Shown: positions 38,101 through 51,412 of the stretch, piece after piece
How positions within the stretch are numbered: the stretch's first letter is position 1
How the letters are laid out: each line of letters begins with the position of its first letter
Source: Serilophus lunatus
Taxonomy: Eukaryota > Chordata > Aves > Passeriformes > Eurylaimidae
Direction: 5' to 3'
NCBI GenBank assembly: GCA_013399895.1
Contig: VXBA01002665.1
Coordinates: forward strand, 148,154-212,153
DNA length: 64,000 bases
Made by a program: the position numbers and the translations under genes
The notes under the pieces: generated by a model
Told to the model about the DNA's origin: nothing
The model's input: the letters and a program-made list of their open reading frames with translations, nothing else
Database searches by the model: none

Positions 38101-39416
38101 TTTTGCTCAGTTTTGGAAACTGAGTCACAATACACCACCCTCTCCTTGTAGGATCAAATGCTTCTTCAGGCTCTTTTTTACAAACAGTATCTGTAGGTCT
38201 GCAAATGCACATTGGAGGATGGAAGAACCAGCCAAGAGGACCCTACTGGAGTGCATCTTAGAGCAGATCTAGAGGCAGTGCAGTCAGTGGGACCAGGAGT
38301 GTCAGGTATCAGAAAATGCTGCCTGGCAAAGAGGTATCAGAAGGACATGAGAAGTACTAGAACCTCAAGCAAAACAAGCAGTTCAGTGAACAGGGAAAAG
38401 TGTTTGAATGCCTGAAAGAAAATGTCTGGCCCTTGCTCTGCTCAGAACTAGGGATCTAAGGAATTGGGATCAGAGAAGATAACTAAGTAACCAGATTCAA
38501 TATTACTGAACACGCGCTCAGAAGACAGGTGTAAAAACAGAAGGGGGAGGATATATAGGCAATAAAGGAGGATGACAGAGACAAAACAGCCAGACAAGGA
38601 TGGCAGAATCATTTTTGAAGAGAGGATAGAAACAAATTTATAGGAGACATGGGGAAGAGAAGCAGCAGCCTGGGAAACAGGGAAACACACACAAAGCAGA
38701 AATTGATGGAAAAGTACACAAATGGGACTAGAAAGAGGTAACATGAAGCAAATTGAAACTGTAACACTCATCATACTCCTTGCCAGTTGGACATCTGTCT
38801 GTTTTCCTGAGAGAAAAAAAGAGAGGACGGTTGTGACGGGTGATAATTTTGTATGTACACAGAGGGTTTTCATCTTGAGAAGAAAAAAGGTCTCTGTCCT
38901 TATGTTTTAGGTTTTCTGTGTAATTACACTTAATGGCGCCTTCCTCAGCACATTACACAACAGAGCAGCTGTCACCAAAACAGAATCGTTCTACTCTCAG
39001 AGTCTAACAACCTAACATTTTTGCTCTGATGGTGGCAGAAGACTTGAACTGTTGTGAACTACTTATGATTGCACCTGGTGACTTCTTTCTGCTTTCTGTC
39101 CTCTCCCAGTGAAAACGGAAAAGTGTCTCACATTTTTTCTTAAGAGAAAGATTTTTTCATACTTGCCTGAAACGTCCCTCTTGATACAATACTGCTTTTT
39201 CAGTAACCTGACATCTGAGATTAAGGTGAAGAATTGATTACTAGACTTTTTTCATTACAAAATCCTTCTTCCTCTGCCTTCATCATGAGTGAAGGAAAAG
39301 GTTAATAAACTCACTTAAACTCACTTATATTTCTGAAATATAATAAGCAAGATTAAGAAATTTCTTTTATCAAAATCGAGGCCTACAGTCAATCTTGAAA
39401 GAAGTCCTGCTCACCT
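38101..39416. other. Unique DNA, no feature seen
   Basis: Purine-rich in places. 'ggatatataggcaataaagg' near 38548-38567 places TATA-like and polyadenylation-like motifs together, but no LTR ends were found. Confidence 0.5.
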
Positions 39417-39417
39417 G

Positions 39418-39575
39418 ATGTCATGTCATCCTTGGAAGTGTTCAAGCCCAGGTCTGATGGGGCCCTGAGAAACCTGATGTACTAGGTAGCATCCTAGTGC
39501 ATCATGGTGGGGTCGGAACCAGATCTTTAATGTCCCTTCCAACCCAAACTATCCTGTGATTTCCATGATTTCTCT
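39418..39575 (+). mobile_element. Short CR1 LINE 3' fragment
   Basis: 'tccttggaagtgttcaagcc', 'ctgagaaacctgatgtacta' and 'atgtcccttccaacccaaac' then 'tatcctgtgatttccatgat' follow CR1 3' end order on the plus strand, with eroded terminal octamers. Confidence 0.9.
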
Positions 39576-41454
39576 AGCAAAGAAAACTGAATGTTATACA
39601 TACAAATGTCAAGCAGCAAGATCATTAACTGCATAGTAGTTTTGTTAGCCCAAACAGGAATACCATAAAAATACTTTGAAAATTATCTTGAAAATTTCAG
39701 ACAAGTCAAGCCAGTTGCAAATCAGAAGCTGCATAATCAGGGTGTACTCTATTTTTCCAATACTTTCTACATTTGCAGAAAAAGGCACATGAATTGTCAA
39801 CTGAGATGAAAAATATTCATTTGGGAAATAAGATGCAAAACTCATTTTGTCAACAAAATTTAATAGCTTTTGGATCTTTGGTAAGGGGTATGGAAATCAC
39901 AAATTTCTGCCTTTAGCTCAATAAGTAATGTCTTTCTAAAGTCTTTGAGCTAATTGAATTACAGTCATTTGCAAATGAAAAAAAATATTATTAACATTCT
40001 GGGATTTGTATGCTACAGAGAGCACGTTAGAAGACCGTATTATTTTCTCCTGGCCTTAACATCCTGGCTTTGCTTGGATTTTAAGCTTGAAGTTTGGATG
40101 TAAGCTCATGATCAAAATGAGACATGCCCATTTTGGATGCTGTTTTCACACCTAAAGGCAAGATCTCAGACATGTTGGCTCCTCTACATTATACCCCACA
40201 TGTCAAAACGTGTCTAGTGTGTCTGCAGACCCTCAAATCTCCTTCAATGCATTGCTTCTAGACCCTATATAAGGTAAGGAGAGAAGAAAAGGAGCAAGCA
40301 GACACTCTCATCTGATAAATTGCTATAATCTAAAAGGAAGGTGGCAGGATTTTCTTTCAAGGATCTCTATCTGATAGCAAAACAGACACCAGATAAACTG
40401 TTTGCTCTGCCACATAATTAAAGCATAAATATGTTACAGCATAACTTTTCATCGCTGAATTTCTGGAGTTGTGTGTAACATAAGGCAGATTTGTCCCTGG
40501 ATTCTTCTCCTGCATAAAGTCTCTTGCCTAGGAAAACATAAGATGAAAATATGGTGACTTATGCAGCATTCCTGGAAGGTCAAGTTGTGGTGTCTGCCTA
40601 ACACAGTGTCATCGATGTCATCTTTCCTGAATGAGTAGCATTTGTCAGTGTTGTGTGATGCTTTGAAGAAATTAAGTACCGTAGAAATGCAAAGTAATAG
40701 TAAAATATTTTTGCATTCGTATAACGTAATTCCATTTTTCCAGTCTTTAATCACCATATATGCATGTGTCTATTGCAATTTAGGGAGGAAATTAAGTAAA
40801 TTTAACTCTAAATAATAGGGGTGGTTGCCACTGTATCTTGCATTTCAAGTTGAGCCCCTTTGTGAAAGCTTTATTTTGGTCTGTATATTTAGCCTTAATG
40901 TTCATTTACGGCTCTGTTAATAAAATGCAGTAATTAAAAGGGCCATGGCATAGGCAGAGTCAGCAGAGAACCTGAAGAGAAGTCAAAGTGAAAGCATTAT
41001 GATTCCAGGGGTTAATTACTCCTTTTAGGATGTTGGATTTCCATGAAATTCAATACACTTTTTTATCCTCACAGCTGAAAAAATAACATTAAACTTCAAA
41101 AAACTGGCTGAATGAAACAGATCTAACTACCATTATAACTTCTACAATGTCTTGTGTCCTTTTTTCTGAGATATTTAGCTGCTGATGACAGCAAACTGAT
41201 TCACATCAGACCAGTGATACCCTTGGAACTAACATTCTTGACTTTATATCACAGTATTGAACTCAAATCTCCCTGGAAAATCATTTCCTGTGGTCTGAAG
41301 ACATCCCAATGCATGCTAGCATTAGATTGAGTGATGAGTGAGCTGCTAATTTAAGAACTCAGCATGGAACTCTTCTTATTGAAGAGCTCAGCATGGAAAA
41401 CCCTACATAGGGTGGTAGCAAGGTCAGATAGCCTGAGAGGAATACAGAGAAATT
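39576..41454. other. Unique DNA, no feature seen
   Basis: No repeat or gene hallmark. A TATATAAGG at about 40265-40273 is an isolated TATA-like match. Confidence 0.55.
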
Positions 41455-41830
41455 TTCCAAGTAATCAGGGATCAGGTTAGGAAAATAAAGCCCAGATAGA
41501 ATTAAATATGACCAGGGAAGTTAAAGACAACATGAAAAGCTTCTATAAATATAGATACATTGGTGATAAAATGAAATCTAGGAAAAAAGGAGGCTGTCAC
41601 TGGAAGGAAATGCAAGACCTGGTTACCTGTGATATGGATATGGATACTCAAAAGTATTGGGACTGGTGCTGTTTAATATCTTTGTTGGCAACATGCATGG
41701 GGGGCTGAACTGCAGCCTCAGCAAGTTTACTAACACCAAGTTGTGTGGTGCAGTTGACACACTGGAGGAAAGAGGTATCTTCCAGAGGGATCTGGACACA
41801 GCCGAGATGGGCCAGAGCAATTAACGTGTA
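41455..41830 (+). mobile_element. Internal CR1 LINE fragment with inactivated RT core
   Basis: Unlike most CR1 pieces here this one comes from the middle of ORF2 and lacks the 3' end. 'gcccagatagaattaaatatg', 'aaagcttctataaatatag' and 'ggaaatgcaagacctggttac' (linker region) are followed after an internal deletion by 'ggtgctgtttaatatctttg' and 'gcctcagcaagttt', the block around the reverse-transcriptase active site. The F-A-D-D-type site is damaged: one codon is missing and the other reads Asn (TTT ACT AAC at 41726-41734). It is dead, and its truncation at both ends implies later rearrangement. Confidence 0.85.
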
Positions 41831-44800
41831 GATCAAAAATTAATATCCTTATGTTTATTCACCAGGTATATTTTTATTTGCCTTTTTTTTCTTTCTTATT
41901 ACATTCTACTTTCTACCACATATAACCAGGGCACAAAAAATGCCATTACTGGAAGGGAAACACTGTAAAATTTCCTGAACTTACGTGGGGGAGACTCTGA
42001 TACATGCTTTCTCTCTCAGCAATTTGGATGGATAGATGTAAAGTTGTTGTTTAAACTTTCCCAAGGCTGTAAGGTTTATGTGGTAATTGTCGTATAGGTT
42101 TGTTAGAAAAGGACTGTCAAGGTTATTTTAAATTTGACACTGTATTGTCAAATGTGAACCAATACTTCAAATGACAAGTTTTCAACACCATGTTTGCTCA
42201 TGTTTTGAATGATTCTTCCTTCCCCTGGCTCTTAGAAAGTTTATTCCCTCCTGCACTTGCAACTCAGCTGTGGAAAACCTCACAAAGTTCCCTGTAAATG
42301 TAGAGTTGTCAAGGTCTGCTCAGAGTCAGAGGGAAGAATACTCATGTTCAGTGTCAGGCTTCTGTTTTTCTTCCCTAACACAAGTTTTGTCATTTGCTTC
42401 TGACACAGTAAGGTAATGAAATGAAAAATGATGTCTTTTTCCAAAGTTAACAAGTTCAAGATGCATCTTTTATTCTTCTACTTTTTTATTGTTCTTTTAG
42501 CATTTTTGTTTTATTTTTTTTTTTTCAGAATCTAATCTTGGAACACAAAGCTTGACAGCACCCTACTCCTGACATGTAAAGGTCAACATTCCCAGAAGTA
42601 ATTATATTCCAAATAAATAATATTTAAGTAAAAAAAGTTTCAACTTCCCTTTAAAAGCCTTTTCCTTTAGATGACTTATCTACATGTTTAACAGTGAATC
42701 ATTGAACCCAGTTTATTTCAATATATTGGGCAGTAAATTGTGAGTTCAGTCTCTAAATATCTGACAAACCTGTCCCTGATACAGATATACTTTACATTCA
42801 ACTCTTTAGCACCAGAAGTCCACAAATCAGCCCTCAGGAGATAAAATTTACCTCCTCAAGGAGCACTGAGTGCTCAGTTCTAAATTTGAACTCGTCAGGG
42901 TCTCTACTATTAGAAAGAGATTCATGAGCCAGGATGAAGTTTATTATCCTTTTCTCAGTCAAAGCTTTGTGTCTGATCCTTCACTAACCTGACTCATTTA
43001 CAGGTAATAGTTTAGGAATATGGATCAAGACCAGGAGGTTTGTTGGTCAAAATGCAATCACCACCAATAGTAATGCCAACAGTGGTCAAAACTGAAATTT
43101 GTACATTTAAATCATATTCTAAATCTGCTACTAATTTAAACATGCCACAGCTATCTTTTTTCAAGTCAGCTCTTAGTCACCAAACCAATTCTCATCAGTC
43201 ATTAGTTCAGTAGACAGTTAAAGTAAGCTTCAGATCTTGAGCTTTATCCATTTTTTTACTTATAAAGAGCAAAATAATACTGCAATATTTTTTCTGCAGG
43301 GAAAAATCTCATTTTGGGGATGTAAGTCTCAAATGATTTCACAGTTCTTGTTCAAACTTTAAAAAGAAAATTCAGCTTCAGGCACCACTTAATCACAGGG
43401 AAATTTCACTTTTTTCAGTAGCGAATTTATTGAAATATATCTGTTTGAATGTAATAGGGGCAGGACTGGTGCTGACTGATATGTATTGTTAAAGGATTTC
43501 ATTAAGTCAAGGTCTCAAGCACAGTACTTCATAAAAAGGATGAATTTGTGAAATTCAATAGTCACCTTTTGTGTAATACTTTCAACTTTTCCCAAAGAAA
43601 CAGTCACAGAACAGAATTACTAGAAAGTTCCTTTAAATCTTACCAGGGAAAGAAGCTGTTCTAATTTTGATGCTTGCAAAATATATTGCATTAGGAATCA
43701 TGCCTTGAAGACAGTGTACAGTGTAGAAGGAATAGAGTTTAATTGAAGGTGGAAAAAAACTCACTATTTTTTCAAGTATTAAAAGAAATATACAGTCATT
43801 TTTCACCTTGCATAATTGCCATTTATACCAAATATCAAGCTTTCAAATTTTTGTAGACTAAAGGAGGGATCAGCATTAAATAATGGTACCCAAGGAAACA
43901 AAACAACTTAGACATTACATTGATTTGCTGATGCCTCTGGAGATAATGTCCACATTTCCACCATAGTGGTCAGAGACTTTAAGCCAGCCGACTCCTCTGA
44001 AAAATAATCCTGCATAATTGTACAGCAGCTCAAAAAGTTTTCATTCAAAAGAAAATAAAAGATTGAGTGTGATAAAAAACCCAGTCTAGGAGAACTTGTT
44101 TTTTAATAATACATGAAGATGAACCTCTTAAGGACAGTTTAATTTCTTCTAATTTTAGCTGTCTAAAATTCAGGTGCAAGCCTAATGAAGGATTTCTCTC
44201 TCTCCAGAGGAAAAAGGTCAGTGCCTCAGTCAGCAGTTTAACTCACAGTGAGCTTGTTGTCATCAGAACTCTTACAGTATAGAATGTCAACACAGTGGGA
44301 TTTGGATTATAGGTTCAAGAAGGATGGTACAAAGGAACAAGGTTTTTTTAAAACTACTCTGGGACAGATTCAGGGATTGAACCACATGTTTTCTAAATAA
44401 ACACCAGGTTTTAAGAAATTTCGGGGGGGAGGAGGAAATGTATTTTATAAAAAGGGATTTAGGAAGCAATTGGAAAGGAGACAAAACTGTCACAAGTTTC
44501 TGAACATTTGGGTTTAGTTCAAAGCCTGGACAAATGCAACCAGGATGACTCTCCAGCAAAGTCAAAAATGCAGAATTGGAATCAGACCATCCTTAGCCAT
44601 GTAACACAGTATAAAATCCATTCAGTCCCAAAGGATCTGGAAAACATCCACACCAATCTCTTTCCCTCTGTGTTTCCACATACAAGAGATCAAAAGAAAC
44701 TTCAGCTCTATCAAGACACGTGCAGTTATGCTTGTTGTATTGCAGTGCTCCTGGATGTGTAAGTTCTGATGTGGATAGTTGTGATCCACATCTGTAATGG

Positions 44801-47800
44801 ACATACTATGAAAGTAGCACTGAGATACTAAGTATAGCTATATCACTACAGATCGGCAATACCTCATAGGGGTATTCGTTGTGAACTGTAATTAAGCAAC
44901 TTCTGTGAAATATATTGTGAAAATATCAAGGAGACTGACACAGTAAAGTAAAACGCCCCTATGAATTACCAAGAAGACAAGAAACTTGAATGGCTTATAC
45001 ATTTATTAAAAACAGGTCTTAAAAAACAAAATGTCTGTTATCCAAAAGTAATTCATGCTTCATAGCATATCTCCAGTCATTTTCACTTTATGCTGTGTAA
45101 AACAAAAGATTTTGAATGTAAGAGAAATGTATTATACACACATTGCTATAAAGCAATCTGAAACCAGGCATCAGGGTTCATCTAATTTGTTAAGAAAACT
45201 ATTTGTTAGCTATTGGTGTGAAAATCATGTTTACTGCTTATATTGCCTGAAGCAAAACACAAAGATTCAAAGTTAATTTTCTTTCATAAATAAAACATTG
45301 TAAAACTCTTCAATGCACTGTACTTTGAGCACAGGTTCAAGTGTTGGTGTATGGATGCCCTCTACTGGGTAAGACTTAATTGGGGAAACCTGTAAGGTCT
45401 TGTTCTTTGTGAAACATTCCTGCAATCCAACTAAGTAACTGCATATATGTTTCAGAATTCTGATTATATTCTGTCTAATGTAACTCTTTTTTTTTCACTT
45501 TCTGGCATGAAGCATACATAGTTAATTTTCTCTGTCTTCAAAATTTTTGCTGCTATTAAATACGTGATACTTAAGGAAAAAACACAAGCTCTCCCTCTTA
45601 GCAATAGAAACAAAGAAATCTGAATAATTGTACCACAAAGAGAAACAAACACAAATGCTTGAGAAGATTAATATGTAAGGCCATTACCCTAAAGAGCAGC
45701 TCAATAAAATGTATTTATAAATTTAGTCTATGTGATTTATAAGGCATGAATCTGAGCACTGATTTAAGATGCATGTTGTGAGTCAGCAAAACTCCTGAAC
45801 ACTTGCATAGTTTTAAGGAACCAATAATTCCATTAATTTGAACCACATTACTCATCCACTAAAGAAAAAATGCATACCTTCATGCTCTGAATATTAGAAC
45901 TGTATATAAGGCAGAATAGTTCCCTTTAATGCCAAAGCTATTCAGCAATAGCAACTTGCATGGGTTATTCTAGGAGAATATCCCCATGAAATAGTAAATT
46001 ATGGCTTTTTAATGGTAAAATATATCTATCATGACAGCATGAAGGGAAAGCTATTTGCAGCCAGCATATGGCAGGGATGTTAGTCAATTCTTTGGAGTGG
46101 TTGTCACTTCTTTGTCCACTTCTTTGGAGTGGTCCAAGCAATTCCACCACACAGTGACCAGAGCCTGCGGACTGCAGGAGTGTGCCTGTGTTCTAGGAGT
46201 ATAAATAGTTGGACATCAAGCAGAATAAAGATCCATATGTGTGAAACACTAAGCACTTTTGGCAAGAAGTTTTCAGCTCTTCAGTGAGAGAATGGGACCT
46301 TAAAACCATCCACATGCCACTCGATCACAGAATCCAATCAGGGTCCTTAGGTTAAATAGTCTTTTCCTTTGGAATTGAAAGGAAATAGTGAATTGAATTT
46401 CTAGATGAGTGAAACCAAGTAATTCTCTAAAGGGAGACTGACATGGCCTTGTCAATACTGAGTAAAGCTGAAGGGAAGAAGAAAGAAAAGACACTGGACC
46501 TCAGAAAGAAGAGAAACCCTGTAATGACACAGCACCGAGAAAAATCTGAGATGGACAAAAACACTCAGGCTGGTTTTATACAGAGCAAATCTTCGCCTGA
46601 TAAGCTCACCTGTACTTTTTCAAGGATATAACAGAAAGCATACAAGGATAACACACTGGAGGTAATCCAATTTGATTAGAGAGAGTCATTTGATGAAGAA
46701 CTACATAGTAGGATGATAAGCACAGAAAATCCCACACATCATCCTAGAATGTTTGAAGGAGAGTAGGTCTATTTTATCACAGGGTTAGAGTTCCAAGACG
46801 GAAGAAAACAGCAAGTGAAACAACACTGTAGACTTAAACTTGCTTCCAGATAAATCACCATAAAAAATGCAACAAAAGCAAAAATAAAGCTCTTAAAGGA
46901 AGTGTAATCCATACAGTAGAGAAGTCCACAACTCTGACTGGGAACCACCTGATGCTTGTACAACTGGATCCGTATACCTATTCTAAGAGACATGGAAATA
47001 CATTCATGGGTAAATGGCAACTCACAAGGAAAGCAAGTGTTTCCATATTTCTGATCATCATTTTCCTCCTAGGGCTAATTCAACTAATTCTGACAAAATG
47101 GGTTTTCCTCAAAGTGGGCTTCTGTGTCAATCTAATATATGGCAGCTTTACTGATTCTTTTTGTAGTTCCATTCACTGGATTTCAAAATGTAATAAAATG
47201 AAACTTCGGGAGTTTTGAACTCACAAAACAGAATAATTTCCCAACAGTCCAGAACAAAATAAAATCTCATAAGCCAGTCCACTCCATAATCATAAAAGTC
47301 CACAAACAATTTGTTTCAGTATAAACATTTACACCATCCCACACATAACCAGTAGCCAATATGAAATATTGCCTTTCTACTCATTATCAAAACATTTTTA
47401 AAATAAAAAAGTTTAAAAAAATATTTGTGCACTCTACTTCTGTAGAAAATGCTGCCTTCACAGCAGCAGAGGATCAGCAAATCCATCAACATGAAAGACC
47501 AGCTTGCAACTTGTTTCTTTTGAGATTTAAACAATCTGCTCATCTTCGTGAAGGCTACTGGTAAAGTCAGGCAGACAGACCTATATTCTTTTGCACTAAT
47601 GTTGTAGTCAGCTGGCTAGGGTAACCTTGCTCCACCTTTGTCTTTAGAATTTTTTAATTAGAAAGACGCAATTTCCAAACCTTATCCTCTGAGCAATGCA
47701 TCAGAAAAGAAGAGGGGAGTATTGGCATGGTTTTAATTTTGTTTCAATGCATCTCTTTCTTTGCCTTGAAAACTAAGGTATATAAGATGGCAGAGTAGCT

Positions 47801-48374
47801 GATTTAAAAGAACTTGTAAACATTCTGTAGTATAGGCACTGCAAAGCTTTTGTCTTTGCCAAATATTTCATTAAAGATTTTAACAGGCCTGTTTTGCTTG
47901 TGTGGCAAAAATAAAGTGGTATTTTATGTGCTGCTGTAAGTAATGGGGCATTTATATTCTATAACAAGATAGAGTTCCCTTGGGAAAACACCAGGTAGGT
48001 TCATAGTAATCACATTTCCCTTAGAGTACTTGGTAATTACTAATTATTCTTAATGAGATCAAACGTAATTGCAATGTAACCTTCAACCATGGTTTAGTCA
48101 TTGAGAAATAACGTATGTCATCATAATTTACCCTTTAATTGCAACTATCTTGCTATTGCATGCACTTTACCACATAGCTGGTTGCTCTGTAGTTAACATG
48201 GAAATAAAAAGTCATCTGGTCACATTTAAAGTCCTGACTACTACCTCCTATATAAGCAGCTGCAGGAGAAGCAAAGCTCACTGCCAGATTCCCTGTGGCA
48301 GAACAGTTGTATCCGTGATTCTGTTGCAACCTCTTGAATAGCCGGTATCCACAGCCTTCAACAAGCAAGTCATG
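41831..48374. other. Long unique AT-rich stretch
   Basis: 6.5 kb without a recognisable transposon. A TATAAATAG at 46201-46209 is a good TATA match, with AATAAA about 20 bp later, but no other promoter or LTR evidence. At 46089-46132 the 14-mer 'ttctttggagtggt' occurs twice. No frame shows a recognisable domain. Confidence 0.5.
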
Positions 48375-48375
48375 A

Positions 48376-48472
48376 GAGTGCTGAAGCACTGGAACAGGTT
48401 GCCTGAAGAAGCTGTAGATGCCCTATCCCTGGAAGCATTCAAGGCTGAGTTGAATGTAGCTTTGAACAACCT
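48376..48472 (+). mobile_element. CR1 LINE fragment (left arm of inverted junction)
   Basis: 'ctgaagcactggaacaggtt', 'gcctgaagaagctgtagatg' and 'tatccctggaagcattcaag' then 'gctttgaacaacctg' is the end of CR1 ORF2 in plus orientation. It stops abruptly before the 3' UTR, where sequence of opposite orientation begins. Confidence 0.85.
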
Positions 48473-48473
48473 G

Positions 48474-48545
48474 AGGAACCTGTTCCAGTGTCCAACCACC
48501 CTGGTGGTTTATTATCTGAGTTGCAGTTTCCTTATGTACAATGCA
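48474..48545 (-). mobile_element. Short CR1-like fragment in opposite orientation
   Basis: 'aggaacctgttccagtgtccaaccaccctgg' (in pieces) is the reverse complement of the CR1 block 'aggcactggaacaggtt'. It can pair with 48389-48400 through a perfect 12-bp inverted repeat. Beyond about 48515 the match fades. Confidence 0.6.
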
Positions 48546-51185
48546 GTCTTCTGCATGCTGCTTATTTTAGTTTAAGTTTTCTGAAAGTTTTGAAAACTGT
48601 CCCCTTTAATTGTCATAACATCCTTTCTTTTGGCTTTGATGCTTTATCTGGACCTTTAATCCCTCTTTCTTCTTACCTAACCATACCATCCTCCATTCCC
48701 CAGATTCCTCTAAGTAATTTTTTTTTTATTATTCCAGTCCTTCCACAGTTCCTATATAACATACCCACTAAATCTCTTGTATAAGAGCAGGTCTCGGTCA
48801 CACATCTTCCTCTTATCTTCTATCCTTTTTCCTTGTATCATTTGTAGAAAAGAGTCTCTCCATCAAAACCTGAAAAGGCATCATGGTGCTTACATTCAAA
48901 GCAAATCAGTAGTTCATACACTGCTATACTAGAAATAGATGAAGCTGCTGCTCTGAATTTGCACAATCTGTTTATATTTTATTTTCATTTAACCAGTGAA
49001 GGTGGGGGATATTTTTATGAGCATCTGCCTGTCCTAGTTTGTATTTTAGACTGGAAAGTCTCTGGAAATAAAACTTTGATAACAAAAAAAGATCTAACAC
49101 AAGTGTAGATTTTCCATAGCCCTGCATCCATGATTTAATCAGTCTTATTTTTATCAGGCAATATCATTTTCATGAACACAACAGAAGGTGCTCAACACAG
49201 ATCACATAAAATCATTTGAGATGTCTTCTTCTGGTTTTTCCATTTCATTTTCTCTTCTGAACTCAGTTATGTATTTATTTTCTACAATGTGCTACATTTC
49301 AACGTGCTGCTTTGATCTATGTATATCTACATACATTTTCCCACTGCTACTGTTTTATTATTAGCTTTGTACACTTTCATGTGTCTTTATCTATCAACTC
49401 TACTACAACATATGCTACTGTATAAACTCTCTAGGCAAAATAAATATCAGTCATTAGATTCACAGGGAGTGTTCAGGACAGGAGAACTCTGGGAAAGAAA
49501 AAAATTCTGATTCATCTTTTTTCTAAATACATATTTAAAATAGGTCAGCTTGTTGCCTGAAACAGATGAGATAAGAAATAAAACAAACATGCAGTGTGCA
49601 GAGGTGAAGGAAGAGCACAGCTTTACTGACAAATTCTGTGATCCAAAAGAGAAAAATCGTAACAACCTCTTCATTTTTATAATCTTTCTAGTGCCCTCTC
49701 CCCATATTATCCAATTAAAGTCTGTCTTACTACTACATCCCTTAAGCATCCAACAGGATGGTCCCTTTTTACCCCAGTCTAGCCTCTAGTAGGCCTGGAA
49801 ACATAACTATGCTTTGTCTTATACCCTGCTTATCTATATAAAAGAATGCAAACACTCTGGAACACAGGCTCTTCAGGCCTTTAATATTTCAAGTTATCCA
49901 GCTACCTAGCTAAAGTGAATTCCCCAAAATATTAAGCATACCTCTTAATGCATCAAGCTGAATGATCTGGAAGTGATTACCGTTTCCAGCAAACTTCAGA
50001 GGGAGTCAGGAAAATTAACTTAAGCTGGATATCTAACTTTCAGAGAGTTATCTTGTGGAGGGAGAGGGAAGGTATTTGTTTTACCTGAGAGAAGGCAGGT
50101 ATTCCTCAAAAGCCATAACATTAAAGACATTATATTAATGTTTAGCTCAAGAAGTGTCTCTGTCTCAGAATCTAAAGTGGGAGGGAAATGTTGTTTTAAA
50201 AACAATAACTGTACATTACAGTTTTATGTAGTCTGGAGCTTTAGGGATGCCCGTGTGCTGGAGAAATTGTGGTTCACATCGTGTGAATCGCAGAGCACAA
50301 TCAGTCTCATGATGCCTTAGAACATCTAAGGGCACTGCATTGCCTTCCACTTGAAAGAGCAGGCTTCATGAGAAAAAGCAAAATTACTTATTTTCTTCAT
50401 AAACTACCCAACAGTAGGACTGGGCAAACAATCTTTGCAAGCGAATCAATTGCAGCCAGATTTTATGCAGTAAAGAAATCCCAGCCCACCCAAAGCCTTC
50501 ATTTCTGTAATCTCCCAGGGTGTTTTGAATCAGTTTATGGCAGCTTCATACAATTTTCTTGACATTAACTCCTGTAAAGTAAACTAAAATTGTTACAGGA
50601 ATGACCAAAACAAATCAGCTGAGGATAAGAATATAATATTCAGAGGAGTGTTGCAGCCATAAAGAGCATCTGCCCACCTGCTTCTTTGAGAAAATTATCC
50701 CCCTCCACAATGTAATGTGCCCCAACATCTTCTTCTCTTGGTTGTTGAGGTACACTGCTTGGATACTAAGGAAATGTCTTCCTTTGAGACCTGTAGAATG
50801 GACAAGGGAAAACTTTCCTTTTGCAGTCTATTTTCAAAGAGGAGAAGTCTGTATGCTTCAAGAGTCTTCAGCAAAAGATGAAAATAATGGTTTAACACAT
50901 AAGAAATTAAGCTTTTACACTGTTACCTCAAGCCCTCAAAATACCTAAACTGAAGCAATAGCTTACTAGGATTTTGTTTTATAAAACTTTTGTTACTGAT
51001 TCCTTCCCTTTGCCTCAGGTTTCATTGTAGCTAAACATTTCAGATCAGTGGTTGTCTGACAGAAGAAAAGTCTGACACCACCATCTACATTTCCATTTTA
51101 GACTAACTTAAATAGCCATTGGAACTGTAATTTTTTTCTGCATTGAGATGACTTATTTCTCTATTTCAAGATTCTCAAGTGACAT
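48546..51185. other. Unique DNA, no feature seen
   Basis: No recognisable repeat or exon. Contains a short T-run near 48720. Confidence 0.5.
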
Positions 51186-51187
51186 TC

Positions 51188-51412
51188 ATGGGGTTCAATA
51201 AATGCATTTGGGTCAGGGCAACTGCTGACCCAGATATAGGATATATATCCCCAAATATAGGACTGGGGATAAAGGGACTGAGAGCAACCCTGACAAGAAA
51301 GGCTTGGGAGTACTGGCCGTTGAAAAGCTGTAAATGCCCCAGTAATGTATGTTCACAGCCCAGAAAGCCAGCTGCATCCTGGGCTGTATCACGAGAATAT
51401 CAGCCAATATCT
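51188..51412 (+). mobile_element. Internal CR1 LINE ORF2 fragment
   Basis: 'gcatttgggtcagggcaac', 'gagagcaaccctgacaagaaa', 'gcttgggagtactggcc', 'cacagcccagaaagccagc' and 'tgcatcctgggctgtatcac' follow the order of CR1 ORF2 between the reverse-transcriptase core and the C-terminal part. Both ends are missing, including the normal CR1 3' terminus. Stops in the frame show it is dead. Confidence 0.9.

Noticed and set aside
38448..38910. Frame of 141 codons on the minus strand
   Set aside because: The Leu/Ser/Phe-rich composition reflects a purine-rich plus strand, and no domain is recognisable.
46201..46230. TATAAATAG followed by AATAAA as a possible promoter or LTR
   Set aside because: The two motifs are only about 20 bp apart, with no LTR termini, no target duplication and no copy elsewhere in the window.
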